Shown here piece after piece: positions 1 to 7,652 of a stretch of DNA of 64,000 nt; the stretch's first letter is position 1; every line of letters starts with the position of its first letter. Source of the stretch: Bacteroidales bacterium (GTDB lineage: Bacteria; Bacteroidota; Bacteroidia; Bacteroidales; UBA932); contig SUYL01000067.1 in NCBI GenBank assembly GCA_015060445.1, positions 1-64,000 on the forward strand, written 5' to 3'. The notes below the pieces were generated by a model. That model did not search any database. It saw only the letters and a program-made list of their open reading frames with translations, and had not been told where the DNA came from. Position numbers and translations under genes: made by a program.

Positions 1-49
1 CTCCAAAAACCTCTGTAACTACCTAACATTCAATATTTTCAAAGAACTT

Positions 50-3000
50 TTATAAATTTTTACCGGACACTAATGATTGCAAGTAATAAAGAGGTATGGT
101 GTTTAAACAATTGTTTAGGTAAGGTATGTATTCTGACAGTATGGTGTATGCCTCGACTCTTCTTTCTGAGATTCCGCAAAGTCGGACTATGAGTCTTAGT
201 GCACAACCTTGAGCTGAATTGATTGCCTTTGTCAATAAATGGTTGGCAAGCTTGTCGAATTCTGTAATATTTTCAGTTTTCTCATCTAAAATGAATGGGA
301 TGTTCAAGATGGCTTTAAGAGTTGATAAGATGTCGTTTATATAATCATTGTCCCTTTTTAAATAATACTCAATGATATCGCTGAATGAGTGACAACTGTT
401 AAAAGCGTATTCTATCGAAATAATTTTTTTTACAAGAGGCCATATCTCATCAAGTCTTACTCCTCCTTTGAGCAGCCCATTTACACCAGCAACCTTGTAT
501 AACATTTTAATATCGTCTCTTTGATAAATGTCATATACAAAATCTTTGAAGTAATCAGGATGATTCTCAACACATGTTTCAAATGCGTCTGCATGAACGT
601 TTAGGTCGATAGGATGTCTATTACCACGCCAAAACCTTGCTTCGTCTAATTTCAGAAATGAGTTCAACCAAGTGCTTTTTGAGAATCTTTCATATTTTTC
701 CTGACTGACAATTCCACCGCATACCATCGCACATGAAACTTCGTAATTCGGTTTCTTAACGTTATAGTTATCTCCATACCTTCGTATAAGTTCCTGTCGG
801 CACTTATGCATATCACTTATCAGTCCATATTCAGGTAATGTATTGCAGATTAAAACCCACTTATGCAACCATAAGTGTGGGTAGAGCGATAAAGAGTATT
901 TACGCTCTTTATTACTTAATAAATCGGTTGAAGACTTGAAGTTGAGTATTCGTCTCTGGTAGGATTCTGATTGTTCACTACCTAATGTTAAGTGCCACTC
1001 TTTCAGCATTTTCAAAAAGTAGTACTCAATATCTCCATGCAGGCATTTCTCAATTTCTTTATCCTTTGATATCAAGTTGAAAATCGTATCATTATATTCT
1101 GTTGGATTCTCACTGATGGTATTGAATGCTAATGACAAAGATGTTTCGTTATTGAGATCAATTAGTTCTTCAACAATCGGTTTAATAATATCATTTACTT
1201 TAGCATATTTAATCAGTAGCGCTTCATACATTTCTAAGAGTTTACGTGTATTGTTGCTAGCTAGAAAACCTCTGGATATATTTGAAACGGAGAATTGATA
1301 TATGAAGGATGGTTTAGATTGCTTTTTAATGCTTTGTACAAAACATTCATGAAATGCACGAAGATATTCTGTGGGATATTTCTCGCACAGATCTTTGCAT
1401 AAAACATCAACTATTTCATAATGTGCATGTTCGTGTGGCAGGTCCGGAGATTCAAGATAACTCAAAATGCATTTCTTTGTTTCTTTCAATCCGAATTCGA
1501 TATTGCTCAACATGGAATCTTTAATTCTGCCAACAATGAATGTCATGTCATCATCTAACTCATAGAATGCATTCCGAACCTTTTCGTTTTGGTAGTCATT
1601 ATGCTCTCTTAAAACATATTGTAATGCAAATTTATGCGTGGATTCATCTTCAATCGAATCTAACAAAGGAAATATTTCGTCAGGATGATTAAATGAATAT
1701 CTCGAAAGACAATTAAGAGTCGGACCCAATATGTGATTGTCTCGGCTGATACCAGGTAATACATCTTTAACTAGTTTTAAGATAACTTTGAACCACTTCT
1801 CACTTCTTGCTCCAAGCAAAAAATGAATTAGAAGCCTTTTATCGGAAGAGCAAGCTTCTTTGATGATTTTTCTCTCAGCTGCGCTTGGGCTCTCTGTGGC
1901 GGCAAGGATTGAAATGGCCAAGAGTTTTATGTGTAATCTAATCTTGTCAGAGTTTAGTAATTCACTAATTTCTTTAATATAAATGGATTCGTTGTGCCCT
2001 TTTTCATATTCTAATATTGCCTTGACAGTGGACCGTATTTCCAGACCTTGAAACTGATTCTGTAACTCAGCTATAAACGATTTGTGATTTGTCGTATAAT
2101 AGCGTGCTAAAGTATAGTCATAGAAGGTTTGATGAAAAAAAGAAACAGAATTTCCATTTGATATGATTGCTCCAGAACTTGCTAAATGCGTAAATGCCTC
2201 CTTCTGCTCTATGGCTGGTGTCCATACCGGCCATAATGTCTCTAATTCGCGTATGGAAACAGCGATTTCAAATAGGATTTTCTCCACACTGTTTGGTTCA
2301 ATTCCAGAAGGAGCAGAAGTAATATAAGAATCCCATAACGAATCATATAGTTCTATTGGACTACCGAAATTCAATTTTGCCTTGTTTTTCTGATATACGA
2401 AGCAGAATGAATTAAGATACTGGACTGTCTTCAGCATTTGATATGTTGTGGAATCCAATTTGTCTTTTAACCCAGCCTCTAATTTTAATAGTGTGGCATC
2501 TACAGCATCATTTGAAAGTTCACCAAGTTCTATGATTTCTGCCTTCTCTTTAAGCCGACTAAGTGTGGCGTCATAATCTAAATCATATTTTCGACATGAA
2601 ATTATAGCACGAACATTGGGCCATCCATCTAATGAGGATAATATGCTTACGATGTCATTTATTCGATTTCTGTCATTGGATAGACTTTGAGATAAAGCAT
2701 CGATTTGATCTATTATAACAACGACCTTATGTCGTCCTGAAGCAAAGCATGAGATGGCATTGTAAATATCATCGAATGATACTGGATTATTTATGTTAAT
2801 TGAGTCGGCCTTTATACAGATGCTCTGAATATAAGCTGCATCCAATCGCCTTACGATGTCTTTTAAGACTGCGGATTTACCCACTCCTGCATTGCCCGTA
2901 AGTAGGCATATATTATGCTGCTTGTTTGATAATTCCGACTGAGCCCAGTTTAAGAGTATATCAACTTCGCCTCTTTTAATATGAGATTCCGGGATTCCGT

Positions 3001-3733
3001 GAATGTCTGTACAGATTCGATTGAATGCTGCTTTATGAGTGGTTGCAAATCTTTCTGCAAGTGCTTTGTCATCCTTTATAGAGTCCATCTTTCTATGGTA
3101 CAGTTCTCGCCAAGCCTGGATAACATCTAAGACATTTGTTTTATTGCAGTATTCGTTTTCTTTGAAATAATAACGTACAGTTTCCTGAATGTGGTCAGAG
3201 TGATTGATGAATTCATCTATGGCAATTTCGTCAATCACTTTCCAATAGAAGATTTCATTTTCATAATCACAGGCAATGAAAATCACAACTTCACCCTTGC
3301 GTCTATGAGCATAGGCGTAGATGGATTGGGGAATGTCATAAAAAGCATCGCCATTTATAGCAGGATGAGTGAGATGCTTTACTTGTACGACAATACGTTC
3401 ATATGCTGTTCCGTCTAAACATAGCAAATCCAAATATCCATCTATATTAGGTAATGTTCCTCCAATTTGTAATTGACTGCAGTCTACCAATTCGCATGGA
3501 AACAAATTGTTGAGAAAATTTATGGATTTTCTGTCTAATAAAGTGGATGGGTATATGCTTTTATTTGGCTTTAGCTCTATAGCGTTCATTATTAGTACTA
3601 ATAATAATTCTTCTGTAAAGGTATGATATTTTGTCTGTTTCTTCAAGAAATGTAGTCTGTAACCATTGAGATAATCTTGTTGCCAATCAATTGGCCGGTT
3701 GAAGTGATTTCGGAATTGCAAGTGACATCTCAT
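50..3733 (-). CDS. STAND-type NTPase with nuclease-like N-terminus, candidate anti-phage defence protein
   Basis: This 1227-residue protein has three parts. Residues about 45-175 look like a restriction-endonuclease-like domain (DUF4365/Mrr type): D98-G-Y-L-D is followed by a hydrophobic strand ending Q117-V-K119, the Q-x-K variant of the PD-(D/E)xK core. Residues 280-287 (GNAGVGKS) are a Walker A loop and 337-345 (VVVIIDQID) a Walker B strand, so this is a P-loop NTPase of STAND style. About 800 further residues are helix-rich and repeat-like, as in sensor regions. Nuclease-like domain, STAND ATPase and long helical tail is the layout known from Avs-type defence proteins; I infer a related role but recognise no exact family. 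A start at Met49 (base 3589) is also possible. It is divergent from a restriction gene, which fits a defence cluster. Confidence 0.75.
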   Translation of the reverse strand: MRCHLQFRNHFNRPIDWQQDYLNGYRLHFLKKQTKYHTFTEELLLVLIMNAIELKPNKSIYPSTLLDRKSINFLNNLFPCELVDCSQLQIGGTLPNIDGYLDLLCLDGTAYERIVVQVKHLTHPAINGDAFYDIPQSIYAYAHRRKGEVVIFIACDYENEIFYWKVIDEIAIDEFINHSDHIQETVRYYFKENEYCNKTNVLDVIQAWRELYHRKMDSIKDDKALAERFATTHKAAFNRICTDIHGIPESHIKRGEVDILLNWAQSELSNKQHNICLLTGNAGVGKSAVLKDIVRRLDAAYIQSICIKADSININNPVSFDDIYNAISCFASGRHKVVVIIDQIDALSQSLSNDRNRINDIVSILSSLDGWPNVRAIISCRKYDLDYDATLSRLKEKAEIIELGELSNDAVDATLLKLEAGLKDKLDSTTYQMLKTVQYLNSFCFVYQKNKAKLNFGSPIELYDSLWDSYITSAPSGIEPNSVEKILFEIAVSIRELETLWPVWTPAIEQKEAFTHLASSGAIISNGNSVSFFHQTFYDYTLARYYTTNHKSFIAELQNQFQGLEIRSTVKAILEYEKGHNESIYIKEISELLNSDKIRLHIKLLAISILAATESPSAAERKIIKEACSSDKRLLIHFLLGARSEKWFKVILKLVKDVLPGISRDNHILGPTLNCLSRYSFNHPDEIFPLLDSIEDESTHKFALQYVLREHNDYQNEKVRNAFYELDDDMTFIVGRIKDSMLSNIEFGLKETKKCILSYLESPDLPHEHAHYEIVDVLCKDLCEKYPTEYLRAFHECFVQSIKKQSKPSFIYQFSVSNISRGFLASNNTRKLLEMYEALLIKYAKVNDIIKPIVEELIDLNNETSLSLAFNTISENPTEYNDTIFNLISKDKEIEKCLHGDIEYYFLKMLKEWHLTLGSEQSESYQRRILNFKSSTDLLSNKERKYSLSLYPHLWLHKWVLICNTLPEYGLISDMHKCRQELIRRYGDNYNVKKPNYEVSCAMVCGGIVSQEKYERFSKSTWLNSFLKLDEARFWRGNRHPIDLNVHADAFETCVENHPDYFKDFVYDIYQRDDIKMLYKVAGVNGLLKGGVRLDEIWPLVKKIISIEYAFNSCHSFSDIIEYYLKRDNDYINDILSTLKAILNIPFILDEKTENITEFDKLANHLLTKAINSAQGCALRLIVRLCGISERRVEAYTILSEYIPYLNNCLNTIPLYYLQSLVSGKNL

Positions 3734-3855
3734 AGCTAATGCGATGATATGATGAAAGTAACATTAATGATAAGGGTGTATGGCATCTTGTTTCTAATTT
3801 TAAATGTGTTGTTGGTTTCACTAATAATAAAGGTGAAACATTAAAGGAAAAAAGC

Positions 3856-3863
3856 TACATTTG
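3856..3863 (+). promoter_or_regulatory. Bacteroidota -7 promoter box for the restriction gene
   Basis: TACATTTG matches TAnnTTTG and lies 25 nt before the ATG at 3889, in the divergent gap between the NTPase and the restriction gene. No good -33 TTTG is visible at the usual distance. Confidence 0.5.
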
Positions 3864-3888
3864 TTACTCTTAAATACAAGCAAGCACT

Positions 3889-4488
3889 ATGACAAAACTA
3901 AAATTAACCACTGAGGATGTTATGAGGTTGTCAAACGCCTCTGAGTATCAATTTCCGAAGTATACATCCCAAATTATCAATTGGGCCAACCAAAATGCAC
4001 AGGGAACAAGAGCAAATGTAGTTGGTCAAATGTCAGACCTTATTCAAGAATTTGATGGCAAAACATTATCAGAATGGATTGCTTGGTATGATGATAAAAT
4101 GCCAAATGCTATTGAAAATGCTACTGATAAGATTTATGGAATGGTAAATAAAATCAGAGATGCAGCTCCTCAAATTGACCGAGAAATGGTTAGAAATTGG
4201 GTAAAGGATTTGGTGTATAATAAAACCTATTGTGGCCTTAAAGTTCAACAAGCAATATTGGCATTCATTGCAAATAAGGTCGGGAAGGGTTGGAGGTTAG
4301 CGAATAGTGATGAAGAGTCAAAGAATATTGATGGTTACATAGGAGAGGTCCCAGTTCAAATTAAATCTTCAACCTACAAAGTAGAAAAGCATCTTAACCA
4401 ATCAATAGAGATTCCTATTATTTATTATGAAAAGAAAACAAAGGGAATAGAATTGGAGTTTGATGGTTTTGATTTATCTATATTTTAA
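3889..4488 (+). CDS. Type II restriction endonuclease, MjaI-like
   Basis: A 199-residue protein whose best fit from memory is the MjaI restriction endonuclease family (PF09568), small enzymes that cut CTAG. What is seen directly is a helical first half, then N-K-T-Y-C-G-L-K-V-Q-Q-A around 111-122 and a nuclease-type core D148-G-Y-I-G followed by Q157-I-K159. The cognate methylase lies immediately downstream in the opposite orientation, with a shared terminator hairpin between them. Gene size and pairing with a beta-class methyltransferase agree with the MjaI system. The recognition sequence is inferred from the family only. Confidence 0.65.
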   Translation: MTKLKLTTEDVMRLSNASEYQFPKYTSQIINWANQNAQGTRANVVGQMSDLIQEFDGKTLSEWIAWYDDKMPNAIENATDKIYGMVNKIRDAAPQIDREMVRNWVKDLVYNKTYCGLKVQQAILAFIANKVGKGWRLANSDEESKNIDGYIGEVPVQIKSSTYKVEKHLNQSIEIPIIYYEKKTKGIELEFDGFDLSIF

Positions 4489-4493
4489 TAATT

Positions 4494-4515
4494 AACCCAG
4501 CCAATTGGCTGGGTT
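4494..4515. terminator. Bidirectional terminator between convergent restriction and methylase genes
   Basis: A perfect 9-bp stem, AACCCAGCC and GGCTGGGTT, with an AATT loop sits in the 32-bp gap between the two convergent stop codons. T-rich tracts on either side are modest. Confidence 0.75.
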
Positions 4516-4520
4516 CTGTT

Positions 4521-5612
4521 TTAGAATAAAGCCCCATCTGTGATTGGTATTTTGGTCATATCTGATAAAATTTCATAGTCAATCTCGTAAGTGATAGGTA
4601 ATTCGTAAAGCTTATTGATAGACTTCACGTAATTCAATCTAAGGTCTGACTCTTGAGCTGTCATTACATCACAATTCAAATGAGCATTGTTGTGCTTCAA
4701 AGCGCCGTTACTGATAGTTCTCTCATTGACAAAAGCGATATGCTTGTCGTATCTTGCTTTTATCATTTTGTTCATTTCGTAAGTATTCAATGATTCAATA
4801 TTCTCTTGAATTATCGAAGAGAGCATTTTATCAATTTCATAACCTATACTATGCCTGCCAAGAAGCATTGCAGCTTGGGTTGTAGTGCCAGTACCCATAA
4901 AAGGGTCCAGTACAACATCGCCTTTTTGAGAGTACATATTGATAAGTCTGTAAGGAAGTTCAAAAGGATATGCAGCACTGCGTTCTCTTGTTGCTGATTT
5001 GGTTAATTTTTGCTTTGTACCTTTCAAATCCCATAAATCAGAGAACCATACATTTCTTTCTTCCCAGAAATATGAACTCTCTCTTCTACTTTGTTTGGTG
5101 TCGGGATTTTTATAATCTCTTTTGCCTCCCTTGCGGAAAATCAATATATATTCGTGTTCAAGCGTAACATATGCACCACAGGGTAACATACCACTTCCCA
5201 TAAACTTGTTAGGAGCATTGGTCTGTTTTCTCCATATGATGTTTGGCAAATTGGTAAGTCCAATACTTGAGCAATAGTTTACAATCCTTGAATGATTGTT
5301 ATACAAAGCGAAGTTGCCGTTTATGGTTCTCGTTGCATCACCGATGTTAATACAAAGAAAACTTCCATCCTTCAGTACTCTGTAACATTCTTTCCATACT
5401 TTGTCCAGCTCGATGTGCATTAGTTCAAATGCAAGAGATGGATTGTTATTGGTGAAGGCAGTTGCTATTTCAGGATTTTGTTTGCCCATAATTTCATCCC
5501 ACATTTCAATCATAGGGTATGGTGGAGAGGTAATGATTAAATCAACGCTGTTATCCTCTACATTTGACATATTTTGAGACTGACCAAAATGGATTATATG
5601 CTGTGTTTTCAT
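4521..5612 (-). CDS. Site-specific DNA methyltransferase of the restriction pair (beta class, probably N4-cytosine)
   Basis: From the ATG at 5612 this is 363 residues. The catalytic motif T-S-P-P-Y (about 28-32) comes first and the SAM-binding motif F-M-G-T-G-T-T (about 238-244) near the C-terminus, the circular order of beta-class amino-methyltransferases. S-P-P-Y rather than D-P-P-Y favours N4-cytosine, as in M.MjaI. It would protect DNA from the convergent endonuclease. The frame stays open to a TTG at 5636, but that TTG is part of a TAnnTTTG promoter box, so the ATG at codon 9 is the real start. Transcribed towards its partner; both end at the shared hairpin. Confidence 0.85.
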   Translation of the reverse strand: MKTQHIIHFGQSQNMSNVEDNSVDLIITSPPYPMIEMWDEIMGKQNPEIATAFTNNNPSLAFELMHIELDKVWKECYRVLKDGSFLCINIGDATRTINGNFALYNNHSRIVNYCSSIGLTNLPNIIWRKQTNAPNKFMGSGMLPCGAYVTLEHEYILIFRKGGKRDYKNPDTKQSRRESSYFWEERNVWFSDLWDLKGTKQKLTKSATRERSAAYPFELPYRLINMYSQKGDVVLDPFMGTGTTTQAAMLLGRHSIGYEIDKMLSSIIQENIESLNTYEMNKMIKARYDKHIAFVNERTISNGALKHNNAHLNCDVMTAQESDLRLNYVKSINKLYELPITYEIDYEILSDMTKIPITDGALF

Positions 5613-5633
5613 AATGCTTGAAATGTTAGCGTG

Positions 5634-5641
5634 CAAAGATA
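5634..5641 (-). promoter_or_regulatory. -7 promoter box for the methyltransferase
   Basis: TATCTTTG on the minus strand, 22 nt before the methylase ATG at 5612. It overlaps the last codons of the upstream recombinase by none and its stop by only a few bases of spacing. It decides the methylase start, because the alternative TTG codon lies inside the box. Confidence 0.6.
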
Positions 5642-5642
5642 C

Positions 5643-6236
5643 TTAAAATTGTAAACAATCATAAACCTCTCCCAACTCCTGCTGCCTCAACCCAATGTAG
5701 CGCCTCGTTATTGAAGGGCAACTATGGTTCATAATTTCGCCGAGTTTCAAAAGAGCCATATCCCCTCTGCCTTGTGAATTTTCATTTTCATAGACTTGCC
5801 TTGCCCAAGTCTTACGGAGTGAGTGGGTGCTGAAATTCTCTATCTTCAGTTGGTACTTTACCTTAATGGCTTTGAAGTTTCGGTTAATCATCTGCAATGA
5901 AATAATGCTGCCATATCTGTTGAGGAAACAAGGTTCATTTATATCCTTTATCCTCAACGCTTGAAAACAATCGGCAATATGAGCCTTAAACCCCTCGTTG
6001 ATGTGTATTACACGCCTTTTATCGGTTTTCTTCTCATAGATAACAAATTCATCACCTCCTAAAATTTGATTCCACGAGAGGGTAAGCAAATCTGATACCC
6101 TCAACCCGAAAAAAATCCCACAACCAATGAAAAGGCTCATCCTATAATCCCCGTTGCGGAACAATTTTCTCACTATATTTGTTGCTGTATCCCAAGTGAT
6201 GTAGTCTGCTGTTGTGTATGAATGTTTCAAACTCAT
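5643..6236 (-). CDS. Catalytic-domain-only tyrosine recombinase
   Basis: A 197-residue protein carrying the complete tyrosine recombinase active site: R46 in G-L-R-V-S-D, K70 in the beta hairpin, H138-S-L-R141, H171 in N-H-S-C and nucleophile Y180 in R-R-Y-I-G. The usual N-terminal core-binding SAM-like domain is missing, so it is about half the usual length. Such short recombinases act as DNA invertases or accessory integrases in Bacteroidota, but the target is not evident here. It sits between the methylase and a DUF2693-type gene, all on the minus strand. Confidence 0.85.
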   Translation of the reverse strand: MSLKHSYTTADYITWDTATNIVRKLFRNGDYRMSLFIGCGIFFGLRVSDLLTLSWNQILGGDEFVIYEKKTDKRRVIHINEGFKAHIADCFQALRIKDINEPCFLNRYGSIISLQMINRNFKAIKVKYQLKIENFSTHSLRKTWARQVYENENSQGRGDMALLKLGEIMNHSCPSITRRYIGLRQQELGEVYDCLQF

Positions 6237-6304
6237 TTGATTAAAATTTTATGGTTAATGTTTACGGAAAGAGTACTGATTGGGGCAGGATCCTGCCCCA
6301 ATCT

Positions 6305-6634
6305 TTAAAATACTTTAACCAAATTCTCCCAGCGGAATGACCTCCATCCACCAGCCTCACAATCATAGTATGCTGTAGTTGCAAAATTTTCTCTGCTCTG
6401 TCCCCTACCGTTAATATGTTTTGCAGCAAGGCTGTTGGTAGTACCCCAAGCCTCTCTCAAAGAACCATCCTTTTTTTTGTAAACGAAGTGTGCTATGCCA
6501 GCGCTCATTTGCTTCTTAAGGTTCTCAATCATCATTGCTTTTGCTCCAGCTATCAATTCTGAATTTGTCCTTAAAGCAATTACTGCCATTCTTGAAATTG
6601 TAAGGTCGTTGGATGTAATAATCATTGCGCTCAT
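6305..6634 (-). CDS. DUF2693/WYL_2-type small SH3-like protein
   Basis: A 109-residue protein with the pattern F-V-Y-K-K-K-D-G-S-L-R-E-A-W-G-T-T around residues 50-66, which I associate with the small DUF2693 (PF10902, SH3-like barrel) proteins found on Bacteroidales mobile elements. Function is not established. It is 68 bp upstream of the small tyrosine recombinase on the same strand and divergent from the 6778 gene. The shared upstream region carries two near-identical 19-bp repeats that could bind a regulator. Confidence 0.6.
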   Translation of the reverse strand: MSAMIITSNDLTISRMAVIALRTNSELIAGAKAMMIENLKKQMSAGIAHFVYKKKDGSLREAWGTTNSLAAKHINGRGQSRENFATTAYYDCEAGGWRSFRWENLVKVF

Positions 6635-6667
6635 AGTCTTGTTTCCTTTTGTTTTCAGTAGCTAAGA

Positions 6668-6728
6668 TATGACATTTATTTAATATATGCAATAGTGGAA
6701 TGAAAATTTTATGACATTTTTTGAATAT
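6668..6728. repeat. Pair of 19-bp direct repeats in a divergent promoter region
   Basis: TATGACATTTATTTAATAT at 6668-6686 and TATGACATTTTTTGAATAT at 6710-6728 match at 17 of 19 positions. Their starts are 42 bp apart, four helical turns. The second copy covers the -33 box of the 6778 gene. They look like a repressor operator pair. Confidence 0.5.
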
Positions 6729-6750
6729 TTGTCACATTTGATTAAATTTG
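6720..6750 (+). promoter_or_regulatory. Promoter of the small gene at 6778
   Basis: TTTG (6720-6723), 19 nt spacer, TAAATTTG (6743-6750): an exact Bacteroidota promoter. Transcription should start near 6757, which rules out the upstream TTG start codon at 6748. Confidence 0.7.
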
Positions 6751-6777
6751 TATAGCAAGCAAGACATTCACATATTT

Positions 6778-7011
6778 ATGGCAGGAAGAAAGGTTATTCA
6801 CCTCAACACAAATGGGGTGGACTATTATTTTGGGTCCTTATCTGCAATATACTCCGTATTCAACAAGGAGGATATTGGCATCAGTTATGGGTCCCTTAGA
6901 AACTATGGTCTTGACGTGGACCATCCTTATTTCAACAGTAAGGTAGTTATTAAGGAAGGCGTCCTTATAAGCGCCAGAGGCGAAAGGGGAAAAAGGGAGC
7001 AAGCAGGATAA
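6778..7011 (+). CDS. Small hypothetical protein of the mobile region
   Basis: A 77-residue protein starting at the ATG at 6778; the frame is open to a TTG at 6748 but that lies inside the promoter. It has a run N-G-V-D-Y-Y-F-G-S-L-S-A-I-Y around residues 13-26 and a basic C-terminus. I recall similar short proteins in Bacteroidales elements but know no function. It is divergent from the DUF2693-type gene and probably under the same regulator as judged by the shared repeats. Confidence 0.5.
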   Translation: MAGRKVIHLNTNGVDYYFGSLSAIYSVFNKEDIGISYGSLRNYGLDVDHPYFNSKVVIKEGVLISARGERGKREQAG

Positions 7012-7487
7012 AGTTTCAATTTCGGGAATCATAGAGAAAATTATCACGTCAAACTGTGTGTAGTAGGGGTGATATTTGCGTACCCCCTCAAAAAAATTCC
7101 AACTTGGATAACACTTAAAACAATCCCCCACCCATCCATTCTGCTCCTTGTAAGTGCCTGTATGTCTATGGGTTATAATAATATGAGATTTGAGAGAATT
7201 TGATATTTGTAATTAGGCTTAATAATCCATCATCCAATCATAGACTTTCTGCAAATTTGTTTTTCAAGGATTAAATCTGTATATTAGTAACATAGCGGTC
7301 CGTTTCGAGACTTCTATCCCCATAAATAAGATTACAGAGTAGATGAAATAAGCTATATATTAGCTGCGCTCAATGTAGCGCATAGGTTTCTGCGTGCCTT
7401 ACCGAACAGAAGTCCCGCTCAATTAACGGTAGCGGGAGGTGAAGTGCAGTATACCCCCTTTTAGGGGATATAATACTCATTAACAAG
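7012..7487. other. Non-coding stretch with three consecutive hairpins and a C4/G4 palindrome
   Basis: No convincing ORF is present in these 476 bp. Between 7365 and 7437 lie three back-to-back inverted repeats: TGCGCT/AGCGCA (7365-7381), TTCTG/CAGAA (7388-7411) and TCCCGCT/AGCGGGA (7413-7437). A near-palindrome, CCCC-TTTTA-GGGG inside TATA flanks, follows at about 7451-7472, just before the small ORF at 7488. This could be a small structured RNA, a 5' leader or recombinase binding sites; the sequence alone does not decide. Confidence 0.4.
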
Positions 7488-7652
7488 ATGTTGAGTATAG
7501 AAAGATGTAATGAAATTTTAATAAAAAACAATTATAAACTAACAAATACAGAGATTAAGCAGGTCAGAGAAATTCTGTACTTGTTTGCTGAGATTCAAAT
7601 AAATGCAGAAAAACAACTGATAGAAGATGAAGAACGTAATACTATATTGTAG
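7488..7652 (+). CDS. Small 54-aa protein overlapping the serine recombinase start
   Basis: The ORF starts ATG-TTG-AGT and ends TAG at 7652, overlapping the recombinase start codon by 26 bp in another frame. The product is acidic and probably helical, with I-E-R-C-N-E-I-L near the start and E-I-K-Q-V-R-E-I-L-Y-L-F in the middle. I recall similar small ORFs directly upstream of serine recombinases in Bacteroidales. The overlap implies translational coupling with the recombinase. Possible roles are recombination directionality factor or regulator; neither is shown. Confidence 0.6.
   Translation: MLSIERCNEILIKNNYKLTNTEIKQVREILYLFAEIQINAEKQLIEDEERNTIL

Noticed and set aside
1-49. Possible left border of the accessory region
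   Set aside because: No repeat or gene is recognisable in these bases; the border may lie outside the window.
5613-5636. TTG start giving a longer methylase
   Set aside because: The codon lies inside the TATCTTTG promoter box; the ATG at 5612 is used instead.
6748-6777. TTG start for the 6778 gene
   Set aside because: It is part of the TAAATTTG box and upstream of the transcription start.
7012-7131. Minus-strand ORF of 97 aa (6838-7131)
   Set aside because: Overlaps the promoter-supported plus-strand gene and shows no family pattern.
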